NCBI GenBank assembly: GCA_024762845.1
Contig: JANTGQ010000007.1
Location: 1-17,973 of the forward strand
Source of the DNA: Nitratifractor sp.
GTDB lineage: Bacteria > Campylobacterota > Campylobacteria > Campylobacterales > Sulfurovaceae
Direction of reading: 5' to 3'
DNA: 17,973 nucleotides
Below, one piece after another: positions 14,558 to 17,973 of this stretch. Position 1 is the first letter of the stretch. The number at the start of each line of letters is the position of its first letter. The translations under genes and the position numbers were made by a program. The notes under the pieces were generated by a model. That model made no database searches, was not told where the DNA came from, and saw only the letters and a program-made list of their open reading frames with translations.

Positions 14558-14563
14558 ATTATA
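14558..14563 (-). promoter_or_regulatory. -10 box of tatA
   Basis: A perfect TATAAT on the minus strand, in the context TGAGTATAAT, lies 26 bases before the tatA ATG and predicts a leader of about 20 bases carrying the AAAGGA site. Confidence 0.55.
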
Positions 14564-14631
14564 CTCATTTTTTATAGTTTGAGTGCTTAACACCCAAGGA
14601 AAGAGTAGAACTTTTCTTGAATAGCTCTTCT

Positions 14632-15240
14632 CTACTTACCCTTGCCGATAGTAGTAAGCCCAAAGGTAACCCAGCTTTGCATACCGCCACGATAGTATTT
14701 TATCTTCTCTTTAGGGTACCCTAAATTTAAAAGCGAGTACTTGGCATCTCTAATAAGTTGTATAGACTGCAGACACCATGCGCCGTTACAGTAGACGACA
14801 ACAGTTTTCGCTTTTGAAAAGTCTAAAGTGCCATCTTTTTTCTTCTCTACATTAAACTCTAGGTTAAGTGTTTCAATAGCATTCTCTCTGTCTTTAAAGA
14901 GCATAAATGGTACATTTAAAGCGGTCGGAATATGTATAGACTCATACCAATCCTCTGTTCGTGCATCGACAAGGATTATATCTTCACTCTTCTCTGCCTC
15001 TTTTATGTAATTGATTACCTCAAGCTCTCCGACTGTTTCAATACCCTCCGCCACTTTCATTGGAGCAATTTTACCACGGAGGGTATTTTGGTACTGTTTC
15101 GGGATAGTAGGTACTTCTCTTTTGATTACGTAGGTATGACCATCTTTTACAACTTTTACCTCTTTAACACCTTTTGTGATAAAGCTCTCTTTCGCAAAGA
15201 GTGCAATAGTAATTGTTGCTATCAAAAATAGTGCTTTCAT
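14632..15240 (-). CDS. Exported rhodanese-domain protein
   Basis: The 202-residue product has a cleavable-type signal peptide (MKALFLIATITIALFAKES), so it acts in the periplasm. The rhodanese domain spans about 70-200: DIILVDARTEDWYESIHIPTALNVPF (87-112, the CH2A-like start) and the active-site loop Y150-C-N-G-A-W-C-L-Q-S, with Cys151 the expected sulfur-carrying residue and a second Cys156 where many rhodaneses have Arg. GGMQSW near the end is typical. Rhodaneses carry or transfer sulfane sulfur, which would suit sulfur-oxidising relatives. It sits between tatA and gmk, which are adjacent in Helicobacter and Campylobacter, and has its own promoter with a palindrome. Substrate is unknown. Confidence 0.9.
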   Translation of the reverse strand: MKALFLIATITIALFAKESFITKGVKEVKVVKDGHTYVIKREVPTIPKQYQNTLRGKIAPMKVAEGIETVGELEVINYIKEAEKSEDIILVDARTEDWYESIHIPTALNVPFMLFKDRENAIETLNLEFNVEKKKDGTLDFSKAKTVVVYCNGAWCLQSIQLIRDAKYSLLNLGYPKEKIKYYRGGMQSWVTFGLTTIGKGK

Positions 15241-15254
15241 AATATTTCCTTTTT

Positions 15255-15277
15255 ATTGATTATAATAATCAATTATA
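15255..15277 (-). promoter_or_regulatory. Rhodanese promoter overlapped by a 19-bp perfect palindrome
   Basis: ATTGATTATAATAATCAAT (15255-15273) is a perfect 9-1-9 inverted repeat. Minus-strand TATAAT boxes lie at 15277-15272 and, inside the palindrome, at 15264-15259. The ribosome site AAAAAGGA follows. The 7-1-7 core spacing resembles Fur-family operators, though the bases differ from the Fur consensus, so the regulator is unknown. Confidence 0.5.
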
Positions 15278-15280
15278 TAG

Positions 15281-15305
15281 AAAAAGGCTTAAGCTACTCT
15301 TAACC
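15281..15305 (-). terminator. Intrinsic terminator after gmk
   Basis: On the minus strand GGTTAAG (15305-15299), a 5-base loop, then CTTAAGCC with one bulged G, is followed directly by TTTTT (15285-15281). It lies 22 bases after the gmk stop and just before the rhodanese promoter, so it would separate the two units. The stem is AT-rich. Confidence 0.45.
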
Positions 15306-15327
15306 ACTGTAATGGGATAGTAAACCT

Positions 15328-15939
15328 CTATTGCGATACCCATTGTTTAATAAACTCTTTATTCTCCTCTTGACTCATTCGGTGGCGAGCAGCATTTGCA
15401 ATAGAGATAAATGCATTTTTTGCCTCTTCTATAGAGTTGTTTACTATTAAAAAGTCATACTCATTGAGCGCTTCTATCTCTATTTTAGCGTTGCTTACTC
15501 TCTTGCTAATAACTTCATCACTATCGCTCTCTCTAGCCTTAAGTCTAACCTCTAGCTCTGTAAGGGTAGGTGGTGTTATAAATGCACTGACTACTTTAGA
15601 GCCTAGCGCATCTCTTACTAGGCGGTGCCCCTGTATATCAATATCAAAAATAACAAGTTTCCCTTTCTCCAGTGCCTCTTTTACCGGAAGCAGAGAAGTG
15701 CCGTAATAGTTGCCGTGTACAGTCGCGTACTCTAAAAAATCACCATTTACTATACCCTCTTCAAACTGCTCTTTTGTTACAAAATGGTAATCTTTTCCCT
15801 CTACTTCGCCCTCTCTTGGAGTTCTGGTTGTTGTTGATACAGAGAAGTAAAAGTCGCCTATAGAGTCAGCTGCTGCATTGATAATTGTACTTTTTCCAGC
15901 ACCACTAGGTCCGGAGAGAACTAAAACAGCACTACTCAT
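15328..15939 (-). CDS. gmk: Guanylate kinase
   Basis: Gmk phosphorylates GMP to GDP with ATP, an essential step of GTP and dGTP supply and recycling. From the ATG at 15939 it is 203 residues; a GTG two codons earlier (15945) is a possible alternative start. The P-loop is LSGPSGAGKST near the N-terminus, followed by the GMP-binding segment FSVSTTTRTPREGEVEGKDYHFV and the lid region LKARESDSDEVISKRV. It overlaps the end of the upstream ChePep gene by 8 bases (ATGAGTAG), so the two are translationally coupled, and an intrinsic terminator candidate follows. The ChePep-gmk pairing matches Helicobacter and Campylobacter. Confidence 0.97.
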   Translation of the reverse strand: MSSAVLVLSGPSGAGKSTIINAAADSIGDFYFSVSTTTRTPREGEVEGKDYHFVTKEQFEEGIVNGDFLEYATVHGNYYGTSLLPVKEALEKGKLVIFDIDIQGHRLVRDALGSKVVSAFITPPTLTELEVRLKARESDSDEVISKRVSNAKIEIEALNEYDFLIVNNSIEEAKNAFISIANAARHRMSQEENKEFIKQWVSQ

Positions 15940-16519
15940 CTTCACTCTTTTTAAAAGTTACCTTGAGTGTTACTTTTGCTCCTCTAAGTAGGCTTTTAAG
16001 CTCTTTTGTCTTGAAGCTAGTTAATTCGTATAGAAGCTCTTTTGCCTCTTTGCCTTTAATTTTAAAAGAGTCACCCTCTTGAAGCATCTCAAAAGGAGTT
16101 AACTCCTCCTCTTTGTCATCTTCATAATCTGTATCATCATCCATAGCCATAAGGGCTTTTATATGTGCAATCTCATCGGGGTCTAGCACATTTGTTTTAA
16201 TCTCTTTGTTTATTTTTTGTGGCAGTGGAGTATTTTTTATAGCCTCTTCAATATCTTGTGGTAAAAATGGTTTCGATACAATAGCCTCTGCCTCGTAGCT
16301 CCCATCTCCTAAGAGAATAATGGCATTATCGTTCTCTTGTAGAAAGGTTAAAGTGTTCTCTAGATCATCAATAGAGTCATCAACAATTACAATGCTCTCA
16401 GAGAGCTCATCTATTGCTTCAATATCAATAAAGCTGATTTTTTCATCACGTTGTTTAAATATGAGTTTTAAGAGTTCGTTAACAATCAACGATTTACTAA
16501 CTATAGCGATTTCTTTCAT
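15932..16519 (-). CDS. chePep: ChePep homologue: receiver-like acidic chemotaxis protein, short form
   Basis: ChePep (H. pylori HP0322, the poly-E-rich protein) localises to the flagellar pole and affects chemotaxis and flagellar rotation; it is restricted to Campylobacterota. The call here rests on position upstream of gmk and on domain layout. Residues 1-95 form a receiver-like fold with Asp47/Asp48 after strand 3 (IVIVDDS) and Lys83-Pro84-Phe85 after strand 5. The usual acidic pair after strand 1 is absent (IVSKS) and the switch Ser/Thr is not evident, so phosphorylation may not occur. A brief acidic linker (127-139, DDDTDYEDDKEEE) leads to a basic C-terminal segment (about 150-192). The protein is only 195 residues, whereas H. 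pylori has a long Glu-rich repeat region. Assignment is by synteny and layout, not by alignment. Confidence 0.75.
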   Translation of the reverse strand: MKEIAIVSKSLIVNELLKLIFKQRDEKISFIDIEAIDELSESIVIVDDSIDDLENTLTFLQENDNAIILLGDGSYEAEAIVSKPFLPQDIEEAIKNTPLPQKINKEIKTNVLDPDEIAHIKALMAMDDDTDYEDDKEEELTPFEMLQEGDSFKIKGKEAKELLYELTSFKTKELKSLLRGAKVTLKVTFKKSEDE

Positions 16520-16534
16520 TTTGGAGCCTACTGT

Positions 16535-16540
16535 ATTATA
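16535..16540 (-). promoter_or_regulatory. -10 box of the ChePep-gmk operon
   Basis: A perfect TATAAT on the minus strand lies only 15 bases before the ATG at 16519, predicting a leader of about 10 bases. The only ribosome-site-like bases are AGG, about 8 bases before the ATG. Confidence 0.5.
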
Positions 16541-16598
16541 TTGAGATAAAAAATTTTACTATATAAATGGTTAAAGTATTGCTAAATGGAGAAATAAG

Positions 16599-16675
16599 TG
16601 GTACACTCGACAGGATTCGAACCTGTGACCTTCTGAACCGCAATCAGATGCTCTATCCAGCTGAGCTACGAGTGC
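16599..16675 (-). tRNA. tRNA-Arg, anticodon GCG
   Basis: All four arms fold on the minus strand and CCA is encoded (16601-16599). The acceptor stem GCACTCG pairs with CGAGTGT, giving a G1-U72 wobble at the end and discriminator A73. The D arm is GCTC/GAGC, the anticodon stem TCTGA/TCAGA encloses the loop TTGCGGT, and the T arm ACAGG-TTCGAAT-CCTGT is standard. The anticodon (16639-16641 on the plus strand) is GCG, which reads CGC and CGU. Most bacteria use ACG edited to ICG for this box, so G34 is notable. The gene stands alone between nusA and ChePep. Confidence 0.97.
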
Positions 16676-16703
16676 ATAAATTACTAATGTTATTGAGAGC
16701 GAA

Positions 16704-16709
16704 ATTATA
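16704..16709 (-). promoter_or_regulatory. -10 box of tRNA-Arg
   Basis: A perfect TATAAT on the minus strand, in TTGGCTATAAT, predicts a start near 16697, about 22 bases before the mature 5' end of the tRNA. Confidence 0.55.
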
Positions 16710-16712
16710 GCC

Positions 16713-16746
16713 AAGCTGAGCTTAAATATCTATAAAAAGCTCGCTT
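16713..16746 (-). terminator. Hairpin between nusA and the tRNA-Arg promoter
   Basis: AAGCGAGCTT (16746-16737) pairs with AAGCTC-A-GCTT (16723-16713), a 10-bp stem with one bulge and a 13-base AT-rich loop. It lies 17 bases after the nusA stop. No T run follows the second arm, so it may be a weak terminator or an mRNA 3'-end structure. Confidence 0.3.
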
Positions 16747-16762
16747 AGATTCTAGTGGTTTA

Positions 16763-17893
16763 CTACTTAAAGAGATCCTCAAGTGCTGATGTGTCTGAAG
16801 TTTTTGTAACCTGCTCTTCGTTTGTCTCAGCAACTGCTACATTACCCTCGACATCATTAAGCTCTATTGCAAATTTTGTCAGCATAGAAGCTAGGCGGAT
16901 ATTGATACCGCTTTTTCCTATCGCTTTTGCCTTTTGGTCAGCTGTAACATCTACCACAACTCGTTTGTCGTTTTCTGTATTGCTAACTACCTTTACGCTT
17001 TTGATAACAGCAGGTGAAAGCGCTCTGGAGATATAAATCTCCGGGATTGGAGAGTACTCTATACAGTCTATATTCTCACCACTTAACTCTTTACTCACAG
17101 CGTTAATACGTACCCCACTGCTACCAACTGCTGCACCAACTGGGTCGATGTTCATTCTATCTGTCATAAGCGAAACTTTTGCTCTCTCCCCTGGAATTCT
17201 TGCACTAGAGACAATCTCTACATCACCATCTTCTATCTCTGGAACCTCTTTTTCCATAAGGAGCTCTAAAAATTTTGGAGCAGTTCGCGTAAGCTCAAGC
17301 GACATACCTGCCTTTGGGTCTACACGTACAAATTTAAGAAGAGCCTTCATAGAGTCTCCCTTCTTAAACTGTTCGCCTTTAATACGGTTACGCTGTGTTA
17401 AGATACCACGAAGCTCACCAATTTCTATATAGGTATTATCGTCTGCATCAACTTGGTTAACTGTTCCTAGAACAACTGTTCCAACTTTATCTTTATATTT
17501 ATCAAAGAGCTCTTGCTCAATGTTTCGCTGCAGGTGGTACTCTAACTCTTTATAGAAGTTTGCAGCACCTGTATGCCCATACTCTTCTAAATCAAACTCA
17601 GAACGCAGGTGGTCGCCAATTTCGACATCACCATACTCTTGTGCCTCTGTTAGAGAGATATAAACCTCTGGTTGCTCCTCTAGAAGTGGGTCGTCATCGG
17701 CAACAATATTTAAAACTTTGTAAATATCAACTCTATCTTTTTTTGTATCTTCGACGACCTCGAACATACACTCTTGCCCTTCTAATCTTTTGGCAGTATT
17801 TATTAAAGCATCTTTAAATGCTCTTTTTGCACTCTCTATTGCGATATTTTTATCGTGAGCGATAGCCTCTATAATTGCACTTGTTTTTTCCAT
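16763..17893 (-). CDS. nusA: Transcription elongation/termination factor NusA
   Basis: NusA binds RNA polymerase and modulates pausing, termination and antitermination. The start chosen (ATG at 17893, AAAAGG 7 bases upstream) gives 376 residues; an upstream in-frame start at 17917 has no such site. The order is N-terminal polymerase-binding domain (about 1-125), S1 domain (about 135-200, VGTVVLGTVNQVDADDNTYIEIG), KH1 with GSSG (PVGAAVGSSGVRINAV) and KH2 with GKSG (AIGKSGINIRLASMLTKFAIEL). There is no C-terminal acidic repeat region, unlike E. coli but like most bacteria; only a short acidic tail follows. The 80 bases upstream to the window edge hold no recognisable gene start or strong promoter. 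Confidence 0.97.
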   Translation of the reverse strand: MEKTSAIIEAIAHDKNIAIESAKRAFKDALINTAKRLEGQECMFEVVEDTKKDRVDIYKVLNIVADDDPLLEEQPEVYISLTEAQEYGDVEIGDHLRSEFDLEEYGHTGAANFYKELEYHLQRNIEQELFDKYKDKVGTVVLGTVNQVDADDNTYIEIGELRGILTQRNRIKGEQFKKGDSMKALLKFVRVDPKAGMSLELTRTAPKFLELLMEKEVPEIEDGDVEIVSSARIPGERAKVSLMTDRMNIDPVGAAVGSSGVRINAVSKELSGENIDCIEYSPIPEIYISRALSPAVIKSVKVVSNTENDKRVVVDVTADQKAKAIGKSGINIRLASMLTKFAIELNDVEGNVAVAETNEEQVTKTSDTSALEDLFK

Positions 17894-17973
17894 AAAATTA
17901 CCTTTTGCAATCACCAACAGTATTTAACATTATTAAAGCAGTCATTAGGGGATTGTCTCTTCTTTGTAGGGTT

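Noticed and set aside
17894..17973. Possible 3' end of another minus-strand gene upstream of nusA
   Set aside because: A frame is open from the edge to a TGA near 17909, but about 20 codons with no recognisable motif are too few to call.

Overview
The window looks like chromosomal DNA of a free-living Campylobacterota bacterium, most like the Sulfurimonas/Sulfurovum/Sulfuricurvum group. The reasons are AT-rich, tightly packed genes, TATAAT-type -10 boxes close to start codons, ThyX as thymidylate synthase, and the order argS - tatA - gmk - ChePep. From memory that order matches H. pylori HP0319-HP0322 and C. jejuni Cj1175c-Cj1178c. I could run no searches, so genus is not resolved.

Layout. 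1-839 (-): start of a NifS-like class V aminotransferase-fold protein, cut by the window edge, divergent from a LysR regulator (954-1865, +). 1883-3168 (-): an uncharacterised 163-residue protein coupled to an inositol monophosphatase-family gene (suhB). 3214-4053 (+): a PqiA-family membrane protein divergent from suhB. 4043-4285 (-): an 80-residue unknown protein. 4419-7434 (-): the ribosome-associated GTPase typA and an HD-domain dGTPase-like gene (dgt). 7611-9850 (+): thyX and an L,D-transpeptidase. 9915-11239 (+): a stomatin/SPFH protein and a small membrane protein. 11362-12075 (+): an SGNH-hydrolase lipoprotein. 12098-16519 (-): a small membrane protein, argS, tatA, a periplasmic rhodanese, gmk and ChePep. 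16599-16675 (-): tRNA-Arg(GCG). 16763-17893 (-): nusA.

Most of the content is housekeeping: nucleotide metabolism (dgt, thyX, gmk), translation and transcription (argS, tRNA-Arg, typA, nusA), protein export (tatA) and envelope (L,D-transpeptidase, PqiA-like, SPFH, SGNH lipoprotein). I see no CRISPR array, insertion sequence, phage genes or obvious defence system. Every gap between genes is under 300 bases.

The most unusual items are these: the NifS-like protein has lost the PLP-binding lysine and the other cofactor-contact residues; suhB and pqiA are divergent genes with mirror-image promoters that predict two leaderless mRNAs; the ChePep homologue has a very short acidic linker; a rhodanese gene with a 19-bp palindromic operator candidate interrupts the conserved tatA-gmk pair; and the tRNA-Arg has a GCG anticodon.
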